Origin: Cristatella mucedo
Taxonomy: Eukaryota; Bryozoa; Phylactolaemata; Cristatellidae
Assembly: GCA_009760855.2 (NCBI GenBank)
Contig: WPIO01000115.1
Location: 1,100,501 to 1,164,500 of the forward strand
DNA length: 64,000 nt
Direction of reading: 5' to 3'
Under the pieces are notes generated by a model. The model ran no database searches. It worked only from the letters and a program-made list of their open reading frames with translations, and was not told the origin of the DNA. Each line of letters starts with the position of its first letter. Positions within the stretch are counted from its first letter, which is position 1. Made by a program: the position numbers and the translations under genes. Below are positions 10,906 to 20,693 of this stretch, piece after piece.

Positions 10906-11975
10906 GCAGCAGTTCAGCTAGGTATGAAGGAGCCAAGCCGTGGCGGGCCTTGTGGGTCAGCGTGAGAACTTTGCTCTGTATCCTTTGCTCAACCGGCAAC
11001 CATCCTAGCTCTGTCAGCAGAGGTGACACGTGCTCAAACCGCTGGGACTTGAAGACCAGCCTTCCAGCCATATTCATAGTCCGCTGTAGTGGCATTATTG
11101 CTTTCCTTGGTAGCCCAGCCAAAAGGGAATTACAATAATCAAGCCGAGACAGAACTAAAGAGCTAGTTAATTTTTTTACAAGCCACTGTGGGAGACAGCT
11201 TCTAATCTTGGATAGGGATCAGATGTGATGGCTAGCTGTAGAGGCAGTCTTCTGAATGAAACTTTTGAAATTGAGGCAGCTGTCGAACACGACAACTAGT
11301 TTACGAGCACGTGGTGAAGGTCGCACAATATCATCGTCTATTTGAACAGCAAAGCCTGTTAATCCAGCCACACGCTTAGGGTGTCCTATGAGAAGCAGTT
11401 CGGTTTTATCGTCATTTAATTTCAGGAAGTTTTCCGACATCCAGCATCGAATATCGGCAAGGCAAGCACTCAGTTTCTCAGTTGCTGCAGCAGATTCCGA
11501 CGGTTCAAATGACAAATACAACTGAGTATCGTCAGCATAGAAGTGATATCCTATTCCATGGGCCTTAATAACTTTTCCCAGAGGTTGCGTATAAATGGAT
11601 AACAGCAAGTGACCAAGTACAGACCCTTGAGGCACTCCACAGGTGACCCTTTTCATGTCTAAGACCCGACCCCATCACGACACGGATTGAACACGATCAT
11701 ACAAGTATGATTTAAACCACGCCAGTGCTTCGTCTGCCAGACCGATGGTTGTTCTCAATTGTTCAAGCAGAACTTCGTGATCAATGGTGTCGAAGGCAGC
11801 AGACAGATTTAGCAGAGCTAGGGCAGTGACATTCCCATCGTTGCTGCCACGTAGAACGTCATTGTTAACACGGAGAAGAGCAGTTTCAGTAGAGTGCTGC
11901 CTCTTGAAACCTTATTGAAATGTTTCTGACATTCCATTATTTTCAATATGTTCAACTAGCCGCTTCAGCAGCTGT
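10906..11975 (-). mobile_element. LINE family B, 5' part of an interrupted copy
   Basis: This part carries the RT core of B: minus frame 11,219-11,656 holds GVPQGSVLG and [16 protein letters not shown], and 10,898-11,122 holds LPRKAIMPLQRTMNMAGRLV. The upstream sequence to about 11,975 contains LLDLSAAFDTIDH-type coding sequence with frameshifts. The copy is 5'-truncated at about 11,975, where AT-rich sequence begins. The YADD motif is intact, but the frame is broken between 11,656 and 11,700 and again near 11,220. Confidence 0.88.
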
Positions 11976-12089
11976 TTGAACTTGGATTTATCCTTTAAGT
12001 AGTAAATAAGAATTAGACAAGACATAGCAGTGATGTTGTTCACCTGCTACATTACATGCCACTGGTTTATTTGAAATAACACAAAGCTT

Positions 12090-12505
12090 TAAGTCCGTTT
12101 TACCCAAAAGAACTAAGCCTGATGGCTACTGTGACTATTAAACAAAGAGAAAAGCTGGTATATTTATCCAGAGTAATAAAGAAAGGTTTACTTTTTCTGT
12201 GTAGAGAAGAAATAGCTAGTGCTCCAATGAATACTATCCTTGACTTATAAGATCCCTAGTGATCTGATGGATAGTATCCTAGATTTATAAAATCCCTAGA
12301 TCTCCGATGAATACTATCCTTGATTTGAAAGATCCCTAGATCTTATAAATCAAGGATAGCGTCCATCGGAGCACTAGCGATTTTCGCTCTACATAGAATT
12401 ATTATAGCTCTATTTATTACTGTGGATAAATAGACCAGCTTAACTCTTTGTTATACAGCCACAGTAGCCATCAGACCTAGCTCTTTAGGGTAAAACGGAT
12501 TTTTC
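12090..12505. repeat. Large imperfect palindrome with internal repeats
   Basis: The left arm (12,094-12,240, from GTCCGTTTTACCCAAAAGAA) pairs with the right arm (12,350-12,502, reverse complement from ATCCGTTTTACCCTAAAGAG). Both arms include TGATGGCTACTGTG and TAGTGCTCC. The centre has about three tandem units of roughly 40 bp built on GATGAATACTATCCTTGA and AAGATCCCTAG. Arms of about 140-150 bp at this identity are not chance. Terminal inverted repeats of an integrated element, or a fold-back element, are the likely sources. Confidence 0.75.
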
Positions 12506-12850
12506 TTTTATAAATCGTTCTATTTCTCTTTCAGCTTTGGGATCATTTTCTTTAAGTTTCTCCGGGTAATGTTCTATTTCTTCTTCTTCTTCCATTTTAG
12601 ATTTATGTTTGATTCTATTCTTTGGCTTTAGTTTTTATAATATAGCTCTTTTGACTTCAAGATCCGTCTCTTTAATGTTATGATTACATTCTTCTTTGTT
12701 CTTGAGAAGAACTAGCTCATATTCAAGCTCTTTTTTCCATTTTGCGTCCTCAATTTTATGATCTAGTTCTCTAATTTAATTTGCGCGATCTTGGTCAACC
12801 TTTGCTAGTTTTTATTTCTATGAGTTTTCTTGCTTGGTGCATTTAAATCT
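12480..12850 (-). pseudogene. Decayed Lys/Glu-rich coiled-coil-like coding stretch
   Basis: On the minus strand this reads as a run of charged residues (for example ELDHKIEDAKWKKELEYEL) typical of a coiled coil, followed by KSKMEEEEEIEHYPEKLKEN and similar. Stops interrupt the frame at about 12,775 and 12,640. I do not recognise the family. It lies between the palindrome and another decayed frame on the same strand, and I take it as a former gene of the AT-rich element. Confidence 0.4.
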
Positions 12851-12959
12851 TATACTAGAAATAACTGCACTAAGATAAGTTAATTCCCGTTAGAACAGTA
12901 GCAGCATTTCTAATTACATTACTTACTTTATTAGGAACACCAGATCAATGAAGTTTTAT

Positions 12960-13608
12960 CCTTTTTATTTTTCAATGACTGATTCTAGAATAACTGCGCA
13001 TTTTTCATTACATAATTTGAAGTTTATATTGTAATCACAAAATCAGAAACAATATTATTAGGATTTCAAGTTTGGTCTCTTAGAGTAAATCTGAAACTGA
13101 ATATTATTTCTCTGTCACCACGCTTTAGAAAGAAAAGTATATTAGGGATATGTAGATTTATTATCTCACCTGGTTTTATATCTTCATTATCTGCAACATG
13201 CAATGAAACACATTGTTCAAAATTCTAGTTTTTAATTTGACATTGTTCCTATTAGGATTTACTGAATCGCCGATACTACTAATCAATTTTACGTCAGAAT
13301 TAGCAGGCAACTGCATTTAATTCTATGCCTTGTTAATACCAGCGAAATAAGTTGCTTCCTATATAGCTTCATAAGGTGCTCAACCTAACCATTGATCTAT
13401 CAAAGATCCTCGTTGATTCGAATAAACACCTAAAGTATATCCGGTTGATTTGGCATCACCTGATGCTTCACTTCCAAGCATAGCAGCATAATCACCAGTA
13501 AGTTGTATAATTATTGTATCATTAGTATCAACACTACATTGTGTTTTTGTATTAATTATCTTAGAAGCAATGTAAAGATCACCCGATGTTCTCAATGCGT
13601 CCTTATAA
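12960..13608 (-). pseudogene. Unrecognised decayed structural-like protein of the AT-rich element
   Basis: The minus strand starts near 13,608 and reads without a stop to about 13,380 (containing INTKTQCSVDTNDTIIIQL and GDYAAMLGSEASGDAK). It can be followed to about 12,960 across stops and at least one frameshift (segments such as NSDVKLISSIGDSVNP and VSLHVADNEDIKPGE). The alternation of short hydrophobic and polar stretches suggests a beta-rich protein. A minor capsid or penton role would fit the neighbouring ATPase and protease, but I cannot show it. The apparent His/Tyr-rich start of the open frame is the microsatellite tail of the adjacent LINE and not part of the protein. Confidence 0.4.
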
Positions 13609-13612
13609 TGAT

Positions 13613-13668
13613 AATAATAATAATGATGATGATGCACTTGATAAAGCGCCCACAGAAAACTTGATCTC
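13613..13668 (-). mobile_element. LINE family A 3' terminus
   Basis: AATAATAATAATGATGATGA followed by TGCACTTGATAAAGCGCC and the hairpin region: the last 55 bp or so of family A on the minus strand, inserted at the edge of AT-rich island 1. Confidence 0.75.
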
Positions 13669-13671
13669 TCT

Positions 13672-13937
13672 CAACACACCTACTTAGGACATCATTTAGT
13701 GGGTCCCTGTGATTCGTCCTTGATGTGCTTATGCCTGCTTACAGTGCCCATGCTGCCACTAACCAAATTTGCATGCTGATCCTGTTCATGACACCCCTAA
13801 CCGTGTTATTTATTTTGTTTGTTTTTCAAGCATGATTTTATTTACCATTAAATTGCATTTCCCTTTGCAGAAAAGTATAAAGCACCTAGAAAGAGATTAG
13901 GTTCTCTGAGGGTGCTTTATCAAGTGCGTTATTACTA
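13672..13937 (+). mobile_element. LINE family A 3' UTR and tail
   Basis: It begins in the last coding bases (ACCTACTTAGGACATCATTT) and continues with GTGGGTCCCTGTGATTCGTC, the GCATGCTGCCACTAACC repeat-like tract, the CACCTAGAAAGAGATTAGGT hairpin and (ATT)n. Confidence 0.85.
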
Positions 13938-15083
13938 TTATTATTATTAAGGTACTTTACATTTGCTGCAAAGGGAAATGCAATTGAATGATGCGTAAAG
14001 TAATGCTTGATAAGCAAACAAAATATAAAACATGGTTAGGGGTAACATGCACAGGGTCAGCATGCAAATGTAGTTGGTGGCAGCATGCACAGCCTCAGCA
14101 CCCATAAGCACATGAAGGACTAATCACAGGGACCCACTGAATGCTGTCCTAAACAGGTGTGTTTTCAAGTTCTTTTAAACGTGCTCACGTCAGGGGATGT
14201 TCTGACGCAGGCCACAGGGGAGTTCCAGGCTTTGGGAGCATACGAACTAAATGCACGGTCTCCATAGGATTTGAGTTTTGTACGGTGTATTTGAATATTG
14301 TCGGATTCCGAAAAGCGGGTGGTACGATGCTTGGCCTGATGAGGGCGTATATCTAAGAGATAGGCTGGAGCCAAAAAATGGGGTGTCCTAAAAGTGAGCG
14401 AGAAAACCTTGAAGTTAATGCCTTGCTTGACTGGTAGCCAGTGCAGGTCAGGGAGAAGTGGAGTAATGTGGCAACTGCGACGCTCACGACAGACAAGCAT
14501 AGCTGCAGAGTTTTGCACCAGCTACAACCGCCTGATCGCACATGCCATTCGGCCAGTAAGTAATGAATTGCAGATGTTGAGACGGGATGTCATGAATACA
14601 TGGACCGACTTGGACGTGGTATCCTTATCTAAACAAGCCGGAATTTTAGCAATGTTAGGAAGCTGAAAATAGGCAGATTTGACTGTGGAGCTGATATGGT
14701 CGTCAAACAAGAGGTCTCTTTGGAATTTGACACCTAGATGTTTAGCTGATTCAACTGGAGATATGCTGGCAGAGCCAATTTTAAGCTTTAGCCTTTTCAA
14801 TTTGTAAATCACACTGGGATTGCCCATAAATAGTAAGCTAGTTTTATCATCGTTAAGTCGTAGAAAAATTGCTGCCATTCGCGTGCGGATTTTATCAATA
14901 CACATAGCAAGTGAGTTGACAGAATTTGATATGCTCGAAGATGGGAGTGATCAAAGCAAATGACAACTGAGTGACATCCGCATAGAAGTGAAAGACTAGA
15001 TTGTGCTTGGCAATCACATCAGCGAGATGGAGAGTATAAACCGTGAAAAAAACCAGACCAAGCACGGAGCCCTGACGTATGCC
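13938..15083 (-). mobile_element. LINE family A fragment, RT to 3' end
   Basis: Tail-to-tail with the previous A copy, sharing the (ATT)n. The minus strand holds the remains of the [10 protein letters not shown] block (as [11 protein letters not shown]), the catalytic block changed to [10 protein letters not shown], and the thumb and C-terminal domain (frames 14,522-14,905 and 14,165-14,518 with LHWLPVKQGINFKVFSLTF). The catalytic YADD has become YADV. 5'-truncated near 15,083, where a LINE B piece begins. Confidence 0.87.
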
Positions 15084-15345
15084 TTCTTCCATTTCTCGTC
15101 TAAGATTCTTGAAAAAATGGCTACTAAGCACATGGTTGAACAAATTAAAAAGAGTGGAACGTCTGAAACATTTTAATCAGGGATCGAGAAGCAACACTCT
15201 ATAGAAACTGCTCTCTTCCGTGTTAACATCAACATTTTACGTCGCAATGACGACGGGAACGTCTCTCCCCTAGCTCTGCTTGACATGTCAGCTGCCTTCG
15301 ACTCCATTGATCGCGATATTCTGCTAGAACGATTGAGAAAAAAGA
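15084..15345 (+). mobile_element. LINE family B, internal RT fragment
   Basis: Plus-strand sequence equivalent to the SLLPFLSKILEK...EHFNQ...LLDLSAAFD segment of B (reads FLKKWLL, then LLDMSAAFDSIDRDILLERL). Both ends are broken. The 3' side abuts the tail of an inverted B copy. Confidence 0.8.
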
Positions 15346-15353
15346 TCGTTCTA

Positions 15354-17519
15354 ATCTAATGTATCTCCGTCAGTAACTCCACAAAGTCATAAAGACCATG
15401 TGGGCGTTACTCAGGAGAGCTTTGTATAGCACACTCACAGCCTAAGCGGCTTTCGGTACGCATTCGGTAGCCAACAGACTTCGTCTCATGCAACAAAGAG
15501 AAAGTGGGAAGCATTGCAGAGTTAGGAGAGCAGTTGAGGTAGTGAGTAGCATAGAAGTAGCAGTTTTGGACAGCTGAAAAAGGTGTGCCATAGTCGGCAC
15601 TTGGAGAGTAGATGTCGTTGCATAAGAATTTTGGAAGCGAGTTCCACAGTCAAGGACCTGCAGAGCTAAAGCTTCTGTCGCCAACTGTCTTTAAGCGGAG
15701 GAATGGGACAGCTAATTCATTATCCACACAGGACCTGAGGGCGCGAACAGGCTGAAACTGATGTAGCAGTTCAGCTAGGTATGTAGGAGCAAAGCCGCGG
15801 CGGGCCTTGTAGGTCAGCATAAGAACTTTGCTCCGTATCCTTTGCTCAACCGGCAACCATCCTAGCTCTTCCAGCAAAGGTGACACGTGCTCAAACCGCT
15901 GGGACTTAAAGACCAGCCTTCCAGCAATATTCATAGTCCGCTGTAGTGGCATTATTGCTTTCTTTGGTAGCCCAGCCAAAAGGAATTACAATAATCAAGC
16001 CGAGACAGAACTAAAGAGCTAGTTAAATTTTTTACAAGCCACCGTGGGCGACAGCTTCTAATCTTGGATATGGATCAGATGTGATGGCTAGCTGTAGAGG
16101 CAGTTTTCTGAATGAAGCTTTTGAAATTGAGGCAGCTGTCGAACACGACAACTAGATTACGAGCACGTGGAGAAGGTCGCACAATAGCATCGTCTATTTG
16201 AACAGCAAAGCCTTTTAATCCAGCCACACGCTTAGGGTGTCCTATGAGAAGCAGTTTGGTTTTATCGTCATTTAATTTCAGGAAGTTTTCCGACATCCTG
16301 GATCGAATATCGGCAAGGCAAGCATTCAGTTTCTCAGTTGCTGCAGCAGATTCCGACGGTTGAAATGACAAATACAACTGAGTATCGTCAGCATAGAAGT
16401 GATATCCTATTCCATGGGCCTTAATCACTTTTCCCAGAGGTTGCGTATAAATGGATAACAGCAAGGGACCAAGTACAGACCCTTGAGGGACTCCAAAGGT
16501 GATTCTTCTCATGTCTGAGACCTGATCCCCACACGACACGGATTGAACACGATCAGACAAGTATGATTTAAACCACGCCAGTGCTTCGTCTGCCAGACCG
16601 GTCGTTGTTCTCATTCGTTCAAGCAGAACTTCGTGATCAATGGTGTCGAAGGCAGCAGACAGATCTAGCAGAGCTAGGGCAGTGACACTCCCGTCGTCGT
16701 TGCCACGTAGAATGTCATTGTTAACACGGAGGAGAGCAGTTTCGGTAGAGTGCTGCATCTTGAAACCTGATTGAAATGTTCTGACATTTCATTATTTTCA
16801 ATATGTTCAACTAGATGCTTAGCAACAATTTTTTCAAGAATCTTTGATAAGAACGGGAGAAGGGAAACTGGATGATAGTTTGCAAGGAGCTCTGTGTCTA
16901 ATACAGGCTTTTCAAGAATAGGTCTAATCATTGCCGATTTGAAGGACTTAGGGACAATCTCTTTTCCCAAAGAAGCATTAAAAATCTTGTCTATGGCAGG
17001 GCTAAGTTGGTCTGCAAGTGAAGAGCACGGAGATAAACGTATAGGGTCTTCAGGAGACGAGCTCTTTTTGCTAAAGCTTATTAAGGCAGCCACATCACAG
17101 GCAGAAACATCAGAGAATCTTTTAGGAAGGGTCACAGGTTGAGGCAAGTCGATTACTTTGGTCGGAGGGGGCTTAAAGGAGGCACGAATGTGTTGAATTT
17201 TTTCAGTAAAGAAGGCTGAAGACTTTTCGGCTGGGCCCTTAATATCTGGGAGTCAGACCTGACAGCATTGGCCAGTAAATGGTTTACTGTCTTATACATC
17301 TGTTTAGCGTCCGACTGGCAGGAATTCAGTTTTCTAATGAAAAAAATGAACCCCTAGCTTTGTTAAGCTTTCGTGTGTGAACACGAAGGATGTCTTTAAA
17401 ATTGACTAGGTCTGCCTCAGACCCCGATTTCTTGAAACGACGTTCCAGCCTGCGCTTAACCGGGCGCATCTTAAGGAGTTTTTTTGTAAATTGGAAGCAA
17501 TCTCGACGACTTTGAACAC
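15354..17519 (-). mobile_element. LINE family B, 3' part of a copy interrupted by LINE A
   Basis: This is the RT, C-terminal domain and 3' end of a B copy whose EN part is at 19,646-20,693. The sequence resumes at 17,519 with the post-EN linker (GTGTTCAAAGTCGTCGAG, as at 28,903 in the fullest copy) directly after the (ATT)n tail of the nested A. The tail is at 15,354-15,370. Confidence 0.9.
16075..17147 (-). pseudogene. Reverse transcriptase of LINE B polyprotein
   Basis: Two overlapping minus frames (16,674-17,147 and 16,075-16,758) carry the RT of family B. Recognisable blocks are [66 protein letters not shown] and an intact catalytic block [14 protein letters not shown]. The frame shifts near 16,775, in the segment after EHFNQ, so the protein is broken once there. 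A further frame at 15,650-15,979 is the C-terminal domain (LPVEQRIRSKVLMLTYKARR). Relative to the fullest copy at 27.6 kb this RT is better preserved. Confidence 0.88.
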
Positions 17520-19645
17520 GAATAATAATAATAATAATATTGCACTTGATAAAGCGCCCTCAGCGAACTTAATCTCTTTCTAGGCGCTTTACATTTGCTG
17601 CAAAGTGATACGCAATAGAATAGTAAGTAAAATCATGCTTGAAAAACAAACAAAATGAATTACATGGTTAGGGGTTACATGCACTGGGTCAGCATGCAAA
17701 TGTGGTTAGTGGCAGCATGAACAGTGTCAGCACGCATAAGCACATCGAGGACGAATCACAAGGACCCACGAAATGTTGTCCTAAATAGGTATGTTTTTAA
17801 GTTTCTTTTAAATGAGGTCAGGCCAGGGGATGTTCTGATGCAGGTCGGGAGGGAGTTCCAGGCTGTCGGAGCATACGAGCTAAATTCACGGTCTCCAAAG
17901 GATTTAAGGTTTGTACGAGGTATTTCTAGACTGTTGGATTCCGAAAAGCGAGTGGCACGATGCTTTGCCTGATGGGGTAGTATCTCTGAAAGATAGGCTG
18001 GAGCCATAGAATGAAGAGACCTAAAAGTGAGAGACGAAACCTTGAAGTCAATCCGTTGCTTGACTGGTAACCAGTGCAGGTCGGCGAGAAGTGGAGTAAT
18101 GTGGCAACTGCGACGCTCACGACAGACAAGCCTAGCTGCAGAGTTTTGCACCAGCTGCAATCGCCTGATCGCACATGCTGGTAGGCCAGTAAGCAGTGAG
18201 TTGCAGAAGTCGAGACGAGATGTCACGAATGCATGGACCAACTTGGACGTGGTATCCTTATCTAAACAAGCCCTAATTTTAGCAATGTTATGAAGCTGAA
18301 AATAGGCTGATTTGACTGTGGAGCTGATGTGGTCGTCTAACGAGAGGTCGCTTTGGAATATGACACCTAGATTTCGAGCTGATGCAACTGGAGATATGCT
18401 GGCAGAGCCAATTTTGAAAGTCAGCCTTTCCAAAATCTGAATAACACTAGGTTTGCCCATAACTAGTAAGTTAGTTTTATCATCGTTTAGTTTTAGAAAA
18501 TTTGCTGCCATCCATGTGCGGATGTCATCAATGCATGCAGCAAGTGAGTTGAGAGAATTTGATGTGCTCGAAGGCTGGGAGGGATCAAAGCAAAGGTACA
18601 ACTGAGTGTCATCCGCATAGAAGTGAAAGCCTAGATTGTGCTTGGCAATCACATCAGCGAGAGGGAGAGTATAAACGGTGAAAAGGACCGGACCTAGCAC
18701 AGAGCCCTGAGGTACTCCATATTTTAGAGGTACTTCAGATGATCTTTGTCCATTCACGTCAACACTCTGGAGTCTCCCACTGAGATAGGACCTGAACCAC
18801 TGCAGAGCAGTGCCAGTGATGCCCAGGCGAGATGAGAGGCACTCTAGAAGTACTTTGTGATCGATGGTATCAAAAGCTGCCGAAAGATCGAGCAAAACAA
18901 GAAGAGACACTCTACCCATGTCTGCATTCCTAAGTAGGTCGTTGTATACCCGAAGCAATGCTGACTCTGTGGAGTGATTAGCGCTAAAGCCAGACTGGAA
19001 CTTACTAGCATGGTGTGAGGTTTCGATATACGAGTTCAGCTGGTCTGCCACGACCCGTTCGAGTGTCTTTGACAGGAATGGTAGAAGGGAGACTGGGCGG
19101 TAGTTGCTTAAGTACTCTTGGTCTAGTGTAGCTTTCTTGAGAAGTGGCCTGACTACAGCTTTTTTGAAAGGTGCTGGGACCTGACCTGAGGCTAATGACA
19201 TATTAATGATGTTGGTTATGCATGGCAGCAGCAGATCAATGCAACGTAGGAGCAGGACAGTGGGAATAGGGTCCAGTGGACTTGTTGTCTTCTTTGATTG
19301 AGATACGAGCTTTAGGACTACATCACTACTGACCTGTTTAAATGCAGACATTGAGGCGCAGCCATGAACCGAGGAACAGCATTCTAGTGGGAAGGTTGTC
19401 ATCGCAGGGATGGATTCCCTGATTTTGTCTATCTTCTGCACAAAGAATCGAGAGAAGCGATCGGCTAGATCATCACAAGGATCATCAGGTAAGGAGCTAA
19501 CCTGGGAACGGTTGAGGAGATGGTTTATTGTCGACATCAGCATTTTTGGATTGTGCATCTGTGATTCAACAATGTTTCTATAGAAGCTAGACTTTGCCTT
19601 TGCTAGGATCGATTGGTACGACCTACAGTAGTCTTCATATGCCTG
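17520..19645 (-). mobile_element. LINE family A, young 5'-truncated copy nested in LINE B
   Basis: It runs from about 19,645 (5', in the linker between EN and RT) to its (ATT)n tail at 17,520-17,538. The flanking B sequence reads CGCTCTATTCG on one side and CGTGTTCAAAGTC on the other. In the uninterrupted B copy at 28.9 kb these are joined as CACTCTATCCGTGTTCAAAG. This shows that the endonuclease to the right belongs to B and not to this A element. Confidence 0.92.
17756..19558 (-). CDS. LINE A polyprotein fragment: reverse transcriptase and C-terminal domain, open frame
   Basis: A 600-codon open frame without a stop, the longest coding stretch in the window. It lacks the N-terminal endonuclease (5' truncation). 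Order of blocks: linker with INHLLNRSQVSSLPDDP (about residues 11-27), NYRPVSLLPFLSKTLERVVA (about 151-170), LLDLSAAFDTIDHKVLL (about 221-237), [11 protein letters not shown] (about 280), catalytic [16 protein letters not shown] (about 310-325), LNDDKTNLLVMGKPS, thumb, then the C-terminal domain with LHWLPVKQRIDFKV and APTAWNSLPTCIR. Family: CR1/L2-type non-LTR retrotransposon. The catalytic aspartates are present, so the RT could fold. Without an EN and its own promoter it is not an autonomous gene. The absence of stops argues for a recent insertion. Confidence 0.9.
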   Translation of the reverse strand: MHNPKMLMSTINHLLNRSQVSSLPDDPCDDLADRFSRFFVQKIDKIRESIPAMTTFPLECCSSVHGCASMSAFKQVSSDVVLKLVSQSKKTTSPLDPIPTVLLLRCIDLLLPCITNIINMSLASGQVPAPFKKAVVRPLLKKATLDQEYLSNYRPVSLLPFLSKTLERVVADQLNSYIETSHHASKFQSGFSANHSTESALLRVYNDLLRNADMGRVSLLVLLDLSAAFDTIDHKVLLECLSSRLGITGTALQWFRSYLSGRLQSVDVNGQRSSEVPLKYGVPQGSVLGPVLFTVYTLPLADVIAKHNLGFHFYADDTQLYLCFDPSQPSSTSNSLNSLAACIDDIRTWMAANFLKLNDDKTNLLVMGKPSVIQILERLTFKIGSASISPVASARNLGVIFQSDLSLDDHISSTVKSAYFQLHNIAKIRACLDKDTTSKLVHAFVTSRLDFCNSLLTGLPACAIRRLQLVQNSAARLVCRERRSCHITPLLADLHWLPVKQRIDFKVSSLTFRSLHSMAPAYLSEILPHQAKHRATRFSESNSLEIPRTNLKSFGDREFSSYAPTAWNSLPTCIRTSPGLTSFKRNLKTYLFRTTFRGSL

Positions 19646-20693
19646 CGAATAGAGCGAACGGGAGCATGCTTGTCAAGAGCACTCCTGAGTGTCATGTTTA
19701 TCGCATCAGTGAGGGTTTTGACGCTGCCTGTCGAGTCTGAATGCAGATCAAGAAGGCCTGCAGCACAAACAGATTTCAAAAACTTGTCCAAGTCAATGCT
19801 TTGTAAGTTACATCGTTTCACAAATTCGACATTGCCCTGCACGTACGAGGGAGCAGGAACAGTAAACGAGACCGAACAATGATCTGAGAGGGTCAGTGGC
19901 CACACCACAAAGTAAGTGGGCAGGATATCCTTAGTGATCACGAGATCTAGAATGTGGCCACCGACGAGGGTGCTATGATTAACATGTTGGGCCAAACCAA
20001 GATTCTCCAGACAGTCAAGAAATGAGCTGACCTGGCTGTTGCTAGGGTTGTCAACGTGAATATGGAAGTCTCCTACAATCAGTAGTGGCCTGTCACACAC
20101 AAATATTTCAGCGAGGAACTCTGAAAACTCCTCTATAAACATGGTTAGACAGCCAGAAGTAAGCCGGTATATCACAACGGTGAGAGGCATTGTCTTTGAT
20201 GAAGACCAGATAGCAACCGATTCAAACGATGACCCATGCTTGAAACTGCACATTCTATAGCCAAACGATTCGCGAACAACAATTGCAACCCGCCACACAC
20301 CTTTTCATAACGCATAAACTGATAGAATGAGAACCCGGGTGTGGTGGTCTCGGAAATACAGCTACTGGAACAAGGCGTCATTTAGGTTTCGGTAAGCAGA
20401 AATGCATGTAGCTTCTCCTGGACCACCAGATCGCGGATAAGTAACCCCTTGGTTTTTAGCGAGCGGACATTTAGTAGGCGGAATTTAAGAGGCTGTCCAA
20501 CAACTGGGCGACGGCGATGAAGTGGCTCGTATTCTCCACCGCTTGCGTCCGGCCCGGGGGACGCTGGCTCTTCGAATTTGAATTGGACCTTAGTACCTTA
20601 GTAATGGCCGTGGGACGACGTTTCACAACGTGCTAGGCTACAGCAGGTGGGCTACTACCGCAACAAGTACTATTTAGCGCTTTAAACTTACAG
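19646..20693 (-). pseudogene. LINE B apurinic-type endonuclease region
   Basis: The minus strand reads an APE-like endonuclease, which nicks the target for priming. Visible motifs are LLNVRSLKTKG (about 20,480), LLTET (20,400), GGHILDLVITKD (about 19,940), VGDFHIHVDNPS (about 20,060) and LTLSDHCSVSF (about 19,880). The frame is broken near 20,370 (the Trp codon after LLTET is a stop) and near 20,298 (frameshift). It continues in family B after the nested A. The 5' end at 20,693 stops in the leader, head-to-head with another B copy. Confidence 0.88.

Larger units (their letters stand above)
11976..13612. other. AT-rich island 1, probable relic of a virus-like integrated element
   Basis: The base composition drops sharply in GC relative to the LINEs on both sides. 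It contains a large palindrome (12,090-12,505) and, on the minus strand, decayed coding stretches (12,480-12,850 and 12,960-13,608). It resembles in composition the islands at 23-27 kb that carry a packaging ATPase and an adenain-like protease. That all of these belong to one element is an inference from composition and location. Confidence 0.5.

Noticed and set aside
13608-13637. His/Tyr-rich start of the minus frame at 13,380-13,637
   Set aside because: It is the translation of the (ATT/ATG)n tail of an adjacent LINE A, not part of a protein.
19646-20298. A chimeric element with a B-like endonuclease fused to an A-type RT
   Set aside because: The junction is explained by a 5'-truncated A inserted in B. 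The B sequence resumes after the A tail at 17,519 exactly where it left off at 19,646.
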